A DNA stretch of 64,000 nt. Source: Vombatus ursinus (taxonomy: Eukaryota > Chordata > Mammalia > Diprotodontia > Vombatidae). The notes beneath the pieces were generated by a model, which saw only the letters and a list, made by a program, of their open reading frames with translations, was not told where the DNA came from and did no database searches. Both the position numbers and the translations under genes were made by a program. Numbering within the stretch: position 1 is the first letter of the stretch; the number at the start of each line of letters is the position of its first letter. Positions 32,035 to 44,147 of this stretch are shown piece by piece. The DNA is taken from contig NW_020946557.1 in the NCBI RefSeq assembly GCF_900497805.2, positions 5,508,833 to 5,572,832 on the forward strand. Reading direction: 5' to 3'.

Positions 32035-34095
32035 ACTCAATTGAATGATTAGGCTATGCATTAGTCCTAAATGTGCATATGGTGCGGAAAAGGATGGGTA
32101 CTTCCTTCTCTGCCCAATTTAGGCATATAGAATTAGGCTTCTGGAGATGCTTTACCTACCCTACTTTTAGGCATATTGAATCCTGTAATCATTAACATCT
32201 TTTAAGAATACTTTGTTCATATTGAACTTAACAAAATAACCATTGAATTAGAAGGGGTTGCCCTAAAGTAATACTCAAAGTGTCAGTAGGAATTATGATC
32301 AGACATAAAATTGTCAGGAATGATACCTCATTCAATTGTTCAGGGGTAAGTGTCAATATTGATTCTCACATTCTTACCAAAAATATTGTTCATGTTTCCT
32401 ATGGTTAATTTAAAATCTATCAAAAAGCAAGTCTGGCACTATAGATACACTTTTATGATTTTATGATACTCATTACATGTGTATAAATTGTACCCCATTT
32501 GTGACTGCTCAATCTATGTGATTCTTGTCTATGTCTATATAAATATTATGTTGAGTATATGCTTTCTATAATGTGTTGCCTACATCTAATATTTCATGCA
32601 TACCAATACATTTCTTGGGCCATCCATTTGTTATTTCTCACTCTTACATGAGTGAGCCTTACATTCCTGGTCATTGATGTCCTTTATGAAATATTTTAAA
32701 GTCTGTCTTGAATGTAAGTCATCATTGGAAATATCAAGAATCTTACTAATAACATGCAACTTTCCATTTCCCTTTCATCATTTTATAGTTCACTATAATG
32801 TGAGTATAATTTGGAAAACATTGATGATACAAAAAAGGACTTTGTTGTTTAGAGTAACTCAGGATCATCAAAAGCTCTATGCAGGTTCTCTAGCTTCCCA
32901 TTAGGGGATTTCTTAGTAAATATGAAGAATGGATGATTATGTTCCTTACAAAAGTGATTGGCAGGTGAAACAACAATTGACAAGGAACTAAATTGTTAAA
33001 TTTTTATAATTTTAAATTGACTCAAATAGCATTTATTTGTTTAATTCAAAAATGTTGTTAATACCACATAAAGATATTTTTAAGTTCTAAATTTAAATGA
33101 GAACAAATAACAATCTAGAAAGACTTAAGTAGCTTGAAGAGTGAACTGATCCAATAATTTAAGATGAACATGTAATGAGATCATTATAAGCTCTAAGATT
33201 ACTGTCTTTATGAGCATGGATGTATTACTTGACCTTATATAATTCTCTGTCATTGACTTTGGAGCATACTCAGGTATTCTACAACTATTTCCTGACCACT
33301 TATTCTGTGGCCATGAGGAGCATATTGATTTGCTACTTAGCTAGAACTGGGTTCTTGCTCAGAACTCCACTCACTTTTTTTCCTGCTGTTGATTGAACAG
33401 AAAGGAAAGAGTGAACCCTAATTCAAAATCATTTAACTTGTATTCTTACTATATCCTCTCAATAAATATCTCATTATAAAAGTCAATGGATGTGATTTGG
33501 TTAAATGATATTGGGCTGTTAATTGTTTGGTCAGTCAATGATATAGAGTAAATTCTAACTGTGGCTAACAATTGATATTGTATAGAAAACACTAAAATGG
33601 GGGCATAATCCAATAGCATTAGCAAGACACCCTTATATCCTCAGAGTTGTGCTGAGAATTGTGGGGGAGGGGGAATGTAACTTGGTTTCTGGGAACCTGA
33701 CTCACCAGTGAGAGTGGAAATTGGCAAAAGGACCACTAGTCTACATGACTAAACACAAAATAAAATGAAATTTGCTTCCTTGAGATCAATGAAGGGATGA
33801 AAGAGATATGATTCAGGTGGAATTTAATACATAAATTTAAAGTTCTAGCCTTTGGTTCAAAAAACACACTAATGTTGTGAAAATATAGCTATAAAACACA
33901 GTGTAGGGGGAGGGAAGTACTAGGGGACATAGTGGAATACAAGCTTAATATGAGCCAGTAGTATTGTAAATCTGACCACATATGACTTTAGAAAAAAAGA
34001 ATATGGGAAATAAACTATCTTATTAGAGTTTTAGGGTAGGCTATATAAAAGTAGGCTAGATTTATGATCCTAAGTTAAAGTAACTATTTAAAAAC
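32035..34095. other. Unassigned
   Basis: About 2 kb of AT-rich sequence without a gene, microsatellite or named repeat that I can support. Confidence 0.3.
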
Positions 34096-34104
34096 TATTG
34101 TCTT

Positions 34105-34345
34105 AATTGTATAACATGAACATAATAGAATATTGCTGTACCACAAGAATCAATGCATATAAAGAAGTCAGAGACACATCAGAAGATTTATATGAACTCA
34201 TGCAGTGTGAAGTATGCACAACCAGAAAAAATAATAAACACAATGACTACAACAAACAAAATGGAAATTAAAAAGAAAAAAACTAAATACACACTGAAAT
34301 GAATAGGCTTGGTATCAAAGAAAGGATGAGAAAACTCATTACTAT
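34105..34345 (+). repeat. Old L1 LINE, 3' end
   Basis: 'tagaatattgctgtaccac', 'agatttatatgaactcatg', 'cagtgtgaagtatgcac' and 'acaatgactacaacaaac' follow the ORF2 end and 3' UTR of an older marsupial L1. Low identity. Confidence 0.6.
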
Positions 34346-34499
34346 TAGTGCCAAATGAGAAGATTTGGTTGCACTAGGCCTCAGTATCTCAGTTTTTAGC
34401 ATCTTTGCACCTACTGTAGTCAGTTTAAGTGATATTTGTTAAAGAAAATTTATAGTTTGTTTTTTTTTTTACAAATGATAGTACCACAGTTTTTACTTT

Positions 34500-34660
34500 T
34501 GTACTTTTATTATTATTTTTTAATCTTAATATCACTTTCACTTCCAAATTTATATCTCCCCCTCTCCAGCCAAGCAAACGATGCCTTACAACAGAGAATA
34601 TAAAAAGATATGAGGGGAAAAGCAATTCAACAAAATTAATCAACAGAAAGATTCATAGGA
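34500..34660 (-). repeat. Possible old L1 3' UTR remnant
   Basis: 'tttttaatcttaatatcac', 'tatctccccctctccagcc' and 'aaaattaatcaacagaaag' resemble the reverse complement of an old L1 3' UTR, similar to 7690-7930. Tentative. Confidence 0.3.
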
Positions 34661-34664
34661 CAGT

Positions 34665-35210
34665 TGTTTACTCCCTATACTCTCCTTTCTTCTTTCTTTT
34701 CTGAAGCCACGAATAGCCATCTAATTATAAGTCAGCAGGTAGTCAATAATCACCAAAGTGTGTGTCTTTTTTTCTGCCACCAGCAAAAGATGTCCACCAT
34801 CATTTCATGGAGCATAGGATGGTCCAGTTCCAGAATATTACAACCTTAAAGCTGTAAAGAATTTCAAAGGCCAAATACCTAACCAAGAATCAATCTACAT
34901 CTTGAACAAAATTTCAAGCCCTTAATATGTTGATGAAGAACCAATTACTTTTGCCAGTGATAGCAAAGGATCAAGGTGTGAAGACATGAATGTCTACATC
35001 AGTGGATCCTCTATGTTCAGCTATGATAGACTCAATCTGACAGAACCATTTGAAGTAATGGAAGAATGAAGGATGAAGTTTTTTCAGATAGCAATTGTGA
35101 GCACCACATGATGAAGGTAGAGTAGGTTAAAGTTCAAGGGCATCTGTGTCAGTACTGTTTCCTCTCTCCTCCAGTAACTATGATACAATTAAATGATACA
35201 AATTAAATGA
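34665..35210. other. Unassigned
   Basis: No gene or clear repeat. Confidence 0.3.
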
Positions 35211-35214
35211 AGAA

Positions 35215-35335
35215 AGAGGCAGTGTCACATAATAGAGAGTAGCCATCCAAGTTAGAAAGATATAGGTTCATGATTCCACTCTTACACTCTGGCTGACTGA
35301 TTGTGGGCAAGTCATGAGCTCTTAGTTCATGGTAA
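35215..35335 (+). repeat. MIR SINE, degraded
   Basis: 'ggcagtgtcacataatagag', 'tataggttcatgattcc' and 'gattgtgggcaagtcatg' fit the MIR 5' half. Confidence 0.6.
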
Positions 35336-35339
35336 ACTC

Positions 35340-36530
35340 TCAGAGTATAAACTTTGGAATAGTTGCTAATCTATTTTGATTATGGAAATTTCCTCACCAG
35401 GAATTTTGTATATAATGAAATCACAAATCTAGTTTGAAAAAAAATAATAAAATAAAATAAACAATGAATAAATACCAAGTAGCTAAACTTCCTGAATTTG
35501 GAAATAAAGGAACTTAGAATGAATAATTTTAAACATTTGCAATCAAGAGTTACTTTACTGAATAAATTTGAATTATTCTCTATAAAAATATTTTTTGTTT
35601 TTATTTCTCAAGCAGCTCTTTAATACTATTATAGTGTTCTTCAGGTTTGTAATCTGGTTTCTAGTAAAATTACTCTGATTATTAATGTATTCTTTCTATG
35701 AATATTTTTAATATTTCAGGTTGATACATCAAGCAAATCTTTTTCAATTCTAAATCTCAAGAAGTTATCCTAAATTTTAGAATGTTACTTGATTTTTCTC
35801 CATATGACAAAAACCTATAGGTTTTTTTTTTGTGGTATTTCCTGGCATAAAATGCTATAAAAATATTCAAGTTTATGATATCTTTACCCTCAAATAAGCC
35901 ATTATATCTTAATTTACTTGCCTTTTTAAAATTTGAGACCATCAAGCAAAAAGGCCCATGTGAAAAAGAAAGATAAGTAGGTAAGTATTTCACTATGCGG
36001 AGACATTCCTCAATGTTTTAGAAAACATTTTACTGAAATGTACACATTAACCATATTGAGAGGTTAACATGGCATCTCCCTGCTATAATATTGATCAGCA
36101 CAAGACCTGAATGTCAAGAATACAAAAAAGTAAGAGATTCAAAACTTCTGTAGAGAACATTCAAATGTTGATTTACCATTGACCTCAAACATGAAAAATC
36201 AGACTTTGTTACTTGAATGCTTGTTTCAAAGAAACATTCCTCAATTTTAAGCCCTCACACTGGTTCCTTCATTTAATACCAATTTGTGGATTGTACACAT
36301 TAAAATCTGATCAACAACCAATTCCAGGATCAGTAACAAATCAAATTAGCTCTTGCCACCATCCTACTCACCCATTAGCAATAAACTATTAAAGAAACTG
36401 CATTTATTGCAATCTATCATACCTTCCCACACTTAACTTTCTTAAGTCTTCAAACCCTTCTTCTGGTAATGGTTTTTCTTCCACAAATAATACCTTATTG
36501 TATTAATTTATTATTAAATATATATAAATT
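35340..36530. other. Unassigned
   Basis: No gene or named repeat. Confidence 0.3.
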
Positions 36531-36534
36531 TACA

Positions 36535-36722
36535 TATATGAACAGTCTACATAAACATGTGTATGTGTATATATATATATACACCCATAGACACATATAT
36601 ATGTGGGTGTATATATATATATTACATATATATATATATATATATAGGGAGAGAGAGAGACAGAGAGAGGGAGAGAGAGAGACAGAGACAGAGTCAGAGA
36701 CAGAGACAGAGAGAGAGGATTC
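36535..36722. repeat. Compound microsatellite (TA)n then (GA)n
   Basis: TA-rich repeats (36565-36648) pass into 'gagaga/gacaga' repeats (36649-36718). The 95-residue frame at 36469-36756 is its translation. Confidence 0.95.
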
Positions 36723-37370
36723 TAATTCTGAGATAACTTTCCTTTTTGGATTTTAGTGCTAACTTTCTTAGGACACCAATTATTATAAAACTTTATTTTG
36801 GGTTGTGGGGTAGAATTCATCTTCCAGTTGTCTTCCATTTTATCTTTCCTTCTTTATTTAGATTTCCTTTCCCTTCCCCCACCCCCATTATAAGAATCAT
36901 GAGAATAGTATCCATCCTTGATATGTAGGCTGGGATTATTATTCATGAAACCTCTCACATTCATTTAGTCCTACATTTTCCACCAATTTTAAGCCAATAT
37001 ATTCAGAATCCATGAAGGTATACCTAGGCTTCAGAAAGTGTCTCTTTGAGAAATGGTGGCAGATGCATTCCATGTATTTACCAACTGTTTCCTCTGGAGT
37101 AGGACTATTGTCCCCTTCTATAAATTATTAATATTCTGAGTTGGCACAAACAGGAGTCACATCAGAAAGTGGCATGTGATTCTCTGGAAACACCAGAGTG
37201 TTGCAAAGGTTACTTCCTTTATATATGGAAAGGCTTCCACCTACTGCCTAAAATGTTGGCAAGGAAAGTTGTATTTGGAGGTGAGGGAGCCTTTCTCAGT
37301 ATTCCTTAAAACTATTTCACATAGATGGTAGCCTATTCCTATAAAACTATATTTATCCTTTATATAGCTT
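36723..37370. other. Unassigned
   Basis: No gene or named repeat. Confidence 0.3.
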
Positions 37371-37374
37371 TCTT

Positions 37375-37530
37375 TGTAGATTTTCTTTTTGTTTGCTGCC
37401 TCCTCCATTGCATTGTAAGCTCCTTGAGGGCAGAGGCAGTCTTTTGACTTTTTTTGTATCCCCAGCATTTAGCACAGTGCCTGACAAATAATATATGCTT
37501 AATAAATGTTTATTGATTGGTTGACTGAAT
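37375..37530 (+). repeat. L2 LINE, 3' end, well preserved
   Basis: 'gtaagctccttgagggcag', 'tgtatccccagcatttagc', 'acagtgcctgacaaataat' and 'taataaatgtttattgattgg' (split motif) make this one of the best L2 ends in the window. Confidence 0.9.
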
Positions 37531-37734
37531 ATTGTCTTTCCCCATAAATACCTCTCCTTTTGACCTTACTGTTTTGTTCACTGACATTATCCTTTTTTAA
37601 AATTCTCCCATGCCATAAACCTTAGGGAATTTCAAGGGAAGATCTTGCTTTCTCTTCAGTGAGATCAGTTCTTCCACTTATGCATTTTATCCATCCTATC
37701 CCATCCCATGTAAAATTTCCCTTTCACACAACAA

Positions 37735-37850
37735 CTTTTCAAATAATTAAAAACAACTGTCATGGTGCATCCAGTCTTTTCTTCTTGAAGCTAAACATCT
37801 CTAATTTCTTCAGTCAGTTCTGATATGGTATGAATTCAAATCCCTTTACC
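37735..37850 (-). repeat. L3/CR1 fragment
   Basis: 'aattaaaaacaactgtcatg', 'cttcttgaagctaaacatc' and 'tttcttcagtcagttctg' fit the reverse complement of L3/CR1. Confidence 0.6.
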
Positions 37851-37854
37851 TTCT

Positions 37855-39620
37855 TGTCAGCTTGGCACATTAATGTTTTCTAACATGTAACAGCCAGAAA
37901 TTCCACATCAGCACAATTGGAAACAATAGTGAAATGTTAATAGACTGATAGGTGTTTCATTTCCATGAGGCATTTAGAGAACAATGATTTCATACTAAAC
38001 TAGTGAGCTCTAATGGTGGAATTCTAGGCATCAGTGGCAGATTGAGGGATAATGCTTGACAAGCTGGAGAGTCCTCCTGGTGATTCTCCAGTCATACTGT
38101 GTAGTGGCTATCTACTTAACACTGTGATGGAGGAGTACAGGATGGCTCCCCAGACCTCTCAAGTAATACAAAACCAAAAATGTAAAGCTCAAATTCTAAC
38201 CTATCCTTGAGGACTTGCCTTTCCAAGCTGCAAAAAAAATTTTGATTATGGCAATTCTTTATGATTCTGTATGAATATGACTACAGCACTGTGCTTTAAA
38301 GTATCACCAATTTCTGCCATAATTGGTCAGGCCCAAGAATTTTAATTATATTACTAATTGACCCCACATGAGTATGAGAAACAATAATGAGAGCCAATAG
38401 AACCACTATGTCAAACAAAAGGTTTTTTTTAAAATCCAGTGTGTGAATATTAACATGAAATTTAAATAACAATGGCATAATAAAGTTACCCTCTTATTAA
38501 CAGTCATATTTGTATTTATGCTAATTTGAAGAATTTAAAGGTAGTGTACAGTTTAATTGGAATGGGCTCTTGTTTCATTTATATTTTAGCAATTACTGAG
38601 CTATCAGTTCTGACCATATAAAGGGATGAATGGTTAAGAGAATTAAATGTGGCTTTCCTTTTGTTCATTGCATTAACGTGTCACTCCTGAAACAAAAGAC
38701 TCTTGTGAATCTTATTAAAAATCAGTATAAAATTGTACATTTTGAAGCTCACAAAGTACACACTAAAGAAATAATCATCTTTGTTCAAAAAGTGATATTT
38801 CATCAGAAAAAGAGACATGAGATCCAAATGTTAAGAAGAAAAACACTTTCACAGTTTGGAGTCTAGCTCCCACCTTAAATTTTTTTGTTTGGTATTACTA
38901 CAGAATCATTTTTAGATAACACAAAAAAGAAAAAAATTACTTTCAATTAAGCTTAAATGCATATACAAATCAACTCCTAATTAGTGCAGTTCTCCAAATA
39001 TGATCTGCAATTATAAGATAAATCTACCCACAGAGATTCATTAAACCTTAGAATTTTTGAACTTAAACTTCAATGGAGTTCCTTTAAGCAGTTCCCTGCA
39101 GGAACTGGAACAAGTTCTTTTCCTAATCCTGCCCTGTTTCACAGGTATGTTTTCCAAACAAAACTCTCTGAGGGAAATTGCTTTGTGTTACAGCAAATGT
39201 AGTCAGATTTTTTTTGGTAGCCCTTACTGCCCTCTCTTTCTCTCTGTCTCCTTCTACAACCAATGGCAATGGAGAATTCATGTTGGCATTCCCATTTTTT
39301 GTAAAAGAGAACATCAGTCAAGAAAACTGCCAATGTTGCTGTTCCTTTCACCTGGTCAAGATAGCTGTACCTGACTCTGCTGCCACCCCAGTCAAAATAG
39401 GCATAATGTTTTATATAGGTTCCCTCAGCCAAAGAATATTTTTAACAGGCTATCAGAGTCAAAGGTGATGACTACTCTAGGGGACTTTAAGATGTGAAGC
39501 AGTGCAGAATCCCATTTGCCACATGGAAATGTAAGCTAAATTAAGGGAGAAAATCACATAGCTTAGAAAAAGAATCGCCATGTCATTTCATCTAGTCCAT
39601 TTACCCCACATGGAAAAACT
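37855..39620. other. Unassigned
   Basis: No gene or named repeat. Overlapping frames on both strands at 39057-39468 (up to 105 residues) were inspected: no domain, no conserved motif, and the two strands are equally open, as expected by chance. Confidence 0.35.
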
Positions 39621-39624
39621 CTTA

Positions 39625-39755
39625 GAATCATGGATTTCTAGTCTAAACTTATAATTTTAAAGATTAGGAATGACTAGTCCAAGCTACAGGACTTGCTCTA
39701 GGTCACACAATGTATGACTGACACAAGATTTGTTTCTAAGTCTTCTGTATCCAAA
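39625..39755 (-). repeat. MIR SINE, degraded
   Basis: 'aaagattaggaatgactag', 'ggacttgctctaggtcac' and 'acaagatttgtttctaag' fit the reverse complement of MIR. Confidence 0.5.
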
Positions 39756-39984
39756 TACAAAATTACCGCTGGAAAATGTCACTAGGTGCTCTGTCTAGCT
39801 TACTATTCAAATGCCAGTAAGTAAGGTTTTCTTGAATTTGAAGAAAAAAATAGCAAATTTCCATTTGGTCTCTCATTGTACATCCTTCTCTTCACCCTGC
39901 CCCCTTCTCTCACCCATTTAGCCAAGAGTTTTACATATCTCACATTTCCAAGGTGTGTGATTTTGGCAAGTTTAATGGGTTCAT

Positions 39985-40190
39985 TAATGTCTAATGTGGA
40001 AATATGTTTAACGTGATTGTACATGGATAATCTATATCAAATTGTTTGATGTTTGGGGAGGGGTAAGAGGATGTAAGAAGAAAAATTTGGAGCTCAGAAA
40101 CTCATTAAAAATGAATGTTGAAAACTATATTTATATGTAATTAAAAAAATTAAATACTATTACAAAAATAAATAAAAAAAATTTAAAAAG
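39985..40190 (+). repeat. L1 LINE, 3' UTR only
   Basis: 'ctaatgtggaaatatgttt', 'gtgattgtacatggataatc', 'aaatttggagctcagaaac', 'aatgaatgttgaaaac' and an A-rich tail match the L1 3' UTR seen complete at 52150-52320. Severely 5'-truncated. Confidence 0.8.
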
Positions 40191-40197
40191 TCTAATG

Positions 40198-40335
40198 GAT
40201 TCTTTGAATATTAGAGCTGAAAGAGCCGTTAGAGATCATTTAGTCCATACCCTTCAATGAGGAAATTAAGGCTAACAGATGATATGGGACTTGCCCAAAG
40301 TTATATCCACATTAAATTGCAAAACCCTGTTTGGA
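40198..40335 (-). repeat. MIR3 SINE
   Basis: 'gaatattagagctgaaagag', 'gttagagatcatttagtcc', 'gaggaaattaaggctaac' and 'gggacttgcccaaagtt' are reverse-complement MIR3. It directly follows the L1 tail. Confidence 0.8.
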
Positions 40336-40339
40336 AACC

Positions 40340-40968
40340 CAGATTCTCTAACTCAAAATCTAATATTATTTTCATTGTACCACAATACTTCTACCAAAAA
40401 AAAATTAAACCCAGTTCTTTCTGGTTAAAATCCCATGTTCTTTTCATGAAACTATGCTACTTCAATTCAAACTCACTTTTGTTACTTCATGCTCCAAGCC
40501 TCACATTCTTCCCCATAAAATGGAGGATTTCAACAAAGTGGATTCAAAGTTAAGCTCAACTCTAATATATACAATAAATCTATGGTTCGGGAAAATGCTC
40601 AGGTACTACTAGTGTTACTTTCCCAAAAGCAATCAAAGACACGTACTGTTCTGTGAATGAGGAACAAAGCCAATGCAAGTAAAGCATATGGAGAGTAAAT
40701 ATATAACTTTGACCTCATTTGTGCCACATTCCAAGCAACTGGACTAACTTGCTATAATGAGATAAGTGAACCCTTGGGATGAGAAAAGAAACTTCAACTT
40801 AGACCAAAAAATTAGTTACATTGATGTCTTGTAGGTTTCAACCCATTCCCTGATACAGTTGTATTTAATATTTGTTATCCCATATCACTTTTCCCTTTAG
40901 GGCACAAGTTCTCCAAGAGAGATAGAGTTTCTAGGAACAAGGGTGTTGTTATCCTATTGACCTATATT
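40340..40968. other. Unassigned
   Basis: No gene or named repeat. Confidence 0.3.
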
Positions 40969-40970
40969 AG

Positions 40971-41126
40971 ATTTTTTTTTGTTTTGGTGAGGCAATTGGA
41001 GTTAAGTGAATTGCCTGGGGTTACACAGCTAGTAAATATCAAGTGTCTGGTCTGAGACCAGATTTGAGCTGAGGTGCTCTTGACTCCAGGGCCAGTGCTC
41101 TATCCACCGCAGCACCTAGCTGTCCC
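40971..41126 (-). mobile_element. WSINE1-type CORE-SINE
   Basis: Same family and orientation as the copy at 992-1145. On the minus strand it runs 'gggacagctaggtgctgc', 'gagcactggccctggagtc', 'ctagctgtgtaacccc', 'aattgcctcacc', then the A-tail (T-run at 40972-40980). It lies immediately left of an L3/CR1 fragment. I could not find a clear duplication. Confidence 0.85.
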
Positions 41127-41129
41127 ATC

Positions 41130-41260
41130 CTTGATCAGAATATTATGGAATATTGTGTCTAGTTTAGGATTTTACAGTTTAGAAAGGCTACTAATATGCT
41201 ATAGAACACCCAAAAAATGGCAAAGAGAATGGTAAAGGGTCTTCAGTTCATGCCCCAGGA
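41130..41260 (+). repeat. L3/CR1 fragment
   Basis: 'gatcagaatattatggaat', 'attgtgtctagtttagg', 'cagtttagaaaggctac' and 'gagaatggtaaagggtc' match the CR1/L3 block that includes 'ttgtgttcagttctggg'. Confidence 0.65.
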
Positions 41261-41419
41261 GCAATGGTCAATTGTTTCTGGAATCTCCATTTTAAGGAAA
41301 TTGTTTAGGCCAGCAATGTTCCCTCTTGTTCATCTCATGCTTCACTCAAGACTTTCTGAAGTTCTTTCTCCAACATGTCCTCATGTAAGTACATTTTCCA
41401 TTCCTTCATTTTTTTTTAC

Positions 41420-41590
41420 TACCCACCTTTTTTATACTTTTTTACTTTTCAACTTCAATGTGTTGTCTTATCCCATCAGAATATAAGCTCCTTGAAGTCA
41501 GAGTCTATTTTTCTTTTTAATTCTATTAGTATTCCCAGGACTTAGCACAGTGACTGACATATTATAAGGGCTTAATAAACGTTTGACTTA
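41420..41590 (+). repeat. L2 LINE, 3' end
   Basis: 'agaatataagctccttgaag', 'attcccaggacttagcac' and 'gggcttaataaacgtttg' match the L2 terminus. L2-like sequence may extend upstream to about 41330. Confidence 0.8.
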
Positions 41591-41896
41591 CAACTCTAAA
41601 ATTCTGATTTTCTGGGCAAATATTTACAATAATTAGAACAGTGGTGTGCCTACAACAGACACTCAAATATTAGTTTTAGATAATGATAGTGATATTAGTA
41701 CTTTGTAAACCATTACCAAAGTTAGTCACTCTTTCTCTTTTTCTTTTCTTTCTGATTAGCTAATACAAATATATTCCAAGAATTTTCCTTTTAGAATGCT
41801 TAAATTAACTATGTTTAAAATTTCTTTGAATGCCCAAAAGAAATTTAGAAAATAAGTGTTACAGGTTCTGTTCACAAGTTTCACAAGTTTCATTTT
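41591..41896. other. Unassigned
   Basis: No gene or repeat recognised before the G-run and L1 start. Confidence 0.35.
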
Positions 41897-41910
41897 GGGG
41901 GGGGGGGGGG
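41897..41910. repeat. G14 homopolymer at an L1 5' boundary
   Basis: Fourteen consecutive G residues directly precede the L1 5' UTR. The run is outside the L1 consensus as I know it. Confidence 0.9.
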
Positions 41911-42046
41911 CACTTAGAGCCAAGATGGCAGAGTGAGAAGTAGAAATTTTTCCTCAGCTCTTTCTGCTCTTCCTCCACAGTGACCTAGAAAATACACCAA
42001 ATTGAATTCTGACAGTGAAAGTCAAGGAAAAAATTATAGCCCAGAG
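41911..42046 (+). mobile_element. L1 LINE copy 'a', 5' UTR start
   Basis: It begins 'cacttagagccaagatggc' with 'agagtgagaagtagaaat', the usual 'aagatggcagag' L1 5' start. It is cut after 'ttatagcccagag' by the HAL1-like insertion and resumes at 46437. Confidence 0.8.
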
Positions 42047-42811
42047 TGGTGGTATCAAGATGGCAGAGTAAAAGCATTGACTTTCTTGAGCTGTCTCCCA
42101 AACACCTTCAAATACCTGTAAAAAATGCCTCTAAACAAATTCTAAAGCAGCAGAACCCACAAAAAGACAGAGTGAAACAAATTTATAGCCCAAGGCAGTC
42201 TGGATGGTTGATTGGAAAGGTATATTGCACCAGATGGGGAGAGAAACACAGTTCAGCACGGGCATGCAGGCAAAACAGGCCTCATCGAACCTGGAGCAGG
42301 CCTCAGAGGACTGAATCACAGGCAGCTGTGATGATTTCCAGACTCCTCAACCCACAAACACCAGAGACAATTTAGAAGGTCAGTGGGAAAAGTCTGTGAC
42401 TGCGGTGAGAGTTAGAAGCTAGGTCTGGGGCAGCAGCTGCCTCCTGAGCTTCTGGCCCACAGACTGAGGGGGAATCGAATGGCTGATCAGAAGGGGATTG
42501 GAAGGATCTCTTTGCCAGTGCTGAGGTAGGAATCTCTTGTTTCGCCCATGCTTGGATCTGGGTTACAGTTCTGAGGGGCAGTCCTGGGGCGAGGAGGAGT
42601 ACTGGCATGGCGAAGCTCGTTGTGGCAGTAGAAAAGAAACACTTCACCCCTTATCATACCACCTTGGAAGAACTGAAAATTTACATGTCCCTAGAAGTAT
42701 CTCTGAAAACAGCTGTATAAACCCCTGAAGCATGGGACAGTACATTCTACACATTGGAAACAGACTTTTACCTTAACAAAGAGTTTAAAACTCAAGTAAC
42801 TGGCCAGGATC

Positions 42812-43876
42812 ATGAGTAAGCAGAGCAAAAAGACTCAGACTATATTATCTTACTTTGGTGACAAAGAAGATCAAAACATACAAACAGAAGAAGACAACAA
42901 AGCCAAAGTTCCTACATCCAAAGCCTCCAAGAAAAATATGAATCAGTCCCTTGGAAGAGCTCAAAAGGGATTTTGAGAAGCAAGTAAGAGAAGTAGAGGA
43001 AAAACTGAGAGTAGTGCAAGAAAATCATGAAAAGCAAGTCAATAACTTGCTAAAGGAGACCCAAAAAAATACTGAAGAAAATAACCCCTTATAAAATAGC
43101 CTAACACAAATGACAAAAGAGGTCCAAGAAGCAAGTGAGGAGAAGAATGCCCTAAAAGCAAAATTGGCCAAATGGAAAAAGAAATCCAAAAGATTACTGA
43201 AGAAAATACTTCCTTAAAAGTTAGAATAGAGCAATTGGAAGCTAGTGACTTTATGAGAAATCAAGACACTGTAAAACAAGTTCAAAAGAATGAAAAAGTA
43301 GAAAACAATGTCAAATATCTCATTGGAAAAACAACTGACCTGGAAAATAGATCCAGGAGAGAGAACTTAAAAATTATTGGACTATCTGAAAGCCATGATC
43401 AAAAAAAAGAGCCTAGACATCATCTTTCAAGAAATTATCAAGGAAAACTGCCCTGATATTTTAGAACCAGAGGGCAAAATAGAAATTGAAGAATCTACCA
43501 ATCTCCTCCTGAAAGAGATCCCCAAAGGAAAATTCCAAAAAATATTGTAGTCAAATTCCAGAGTTCCCAGATCAAGGAGAAAATATTACAAGCATCCAGA
43601 AAGAAACAATTCAAGTATTGTGGAAACACAATCAGGATAACACAAGATTTAGCAGTTTCTACATTAAGGGACTGCAGGGCATGGAATATAATATTCCAGA
43701 GGGCAAAAGAGATAGGATTGCAACCAAAAATCATCTACCTAGCAAAACTGAGTATAATCCTTCAGGGGGAAAAATGGTCATTCAGTGAAATAGAGGACTT
43801 TCAAGCATTCTTGATGAAAAGTCCAGAGCTGAATAGAAAATTTGACTTTCAAATACAAGACTCAAGTGGAACATGA
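42812..43876 (+). pseudogene. ORF1 of HAL1-like copy A (L1 ORF1p homologue), disrupted
   Basis: It starts 'MSKQSKKTQTILSYFGDKED'. A coiled-coil-like segment follows ('MEKEIQKITEENTSLKVRIE', 43172 on), then the RRM-like core ('RRENLKIIGLSESHD' near 43354). The C-terminal domain contains the L1 ORF1p hallmarks 'PERDPQRK' and 'TYPAKLS' in degraded or shifted form, ending near 'FDFQIQDSSGT'. Nominal length is about 354 codons against 338 in human ORF1p. At least one stop near 42970 and shifts near 43410 and 43490 inactivate it. Role in the family: nucleic-acid-binding chaperone that trimerises on the element RNA. Confidence 0.78.
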
Positions 43877-44020
43877 AGAGGTAAAGAGGAAAGAGAAATC
43901 ATAAGAGACTTATTAAGGTTGAAATGTTTATATTCCTGCATGGAAAGATGATATTTGTAACTCATGAGACCTTTGTCAGTATTAGGATAGTTGGAGGAAA
44001 AAATTATATGTATTTATATA

Positions 44021-44027
44021 GATAGGT

Positions 44028-44090
<63 letters not shown>

Positions 44091-44100
44091 NNNNNNNNNN

Positions 44101-44147
<47 letters not shown>
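44021..44147. repeat. (GATA)n array inside HAL1-like copy A, with assembly gap
   Basis: 'gata' repeats are interrupted by ten N at 44091-44100. It lies at the same element position as the arrays in copies B and C, between 'aattatatgtatttat' and 'gggcacagggtgag'. Confidence 0.95.

Noticed and set aside
36469-36756. 95-residue frame with Tyr-Ile and Arg-Glu repeats
   Set aside because: Direct translation of a (TA)n(GA)n microsatellite.
39057-39468. Overlapping open frames on both strands (up to 105 residues)
   Set aside because: Both strands are equally open with no motif. I see no sign of selection on either frame.
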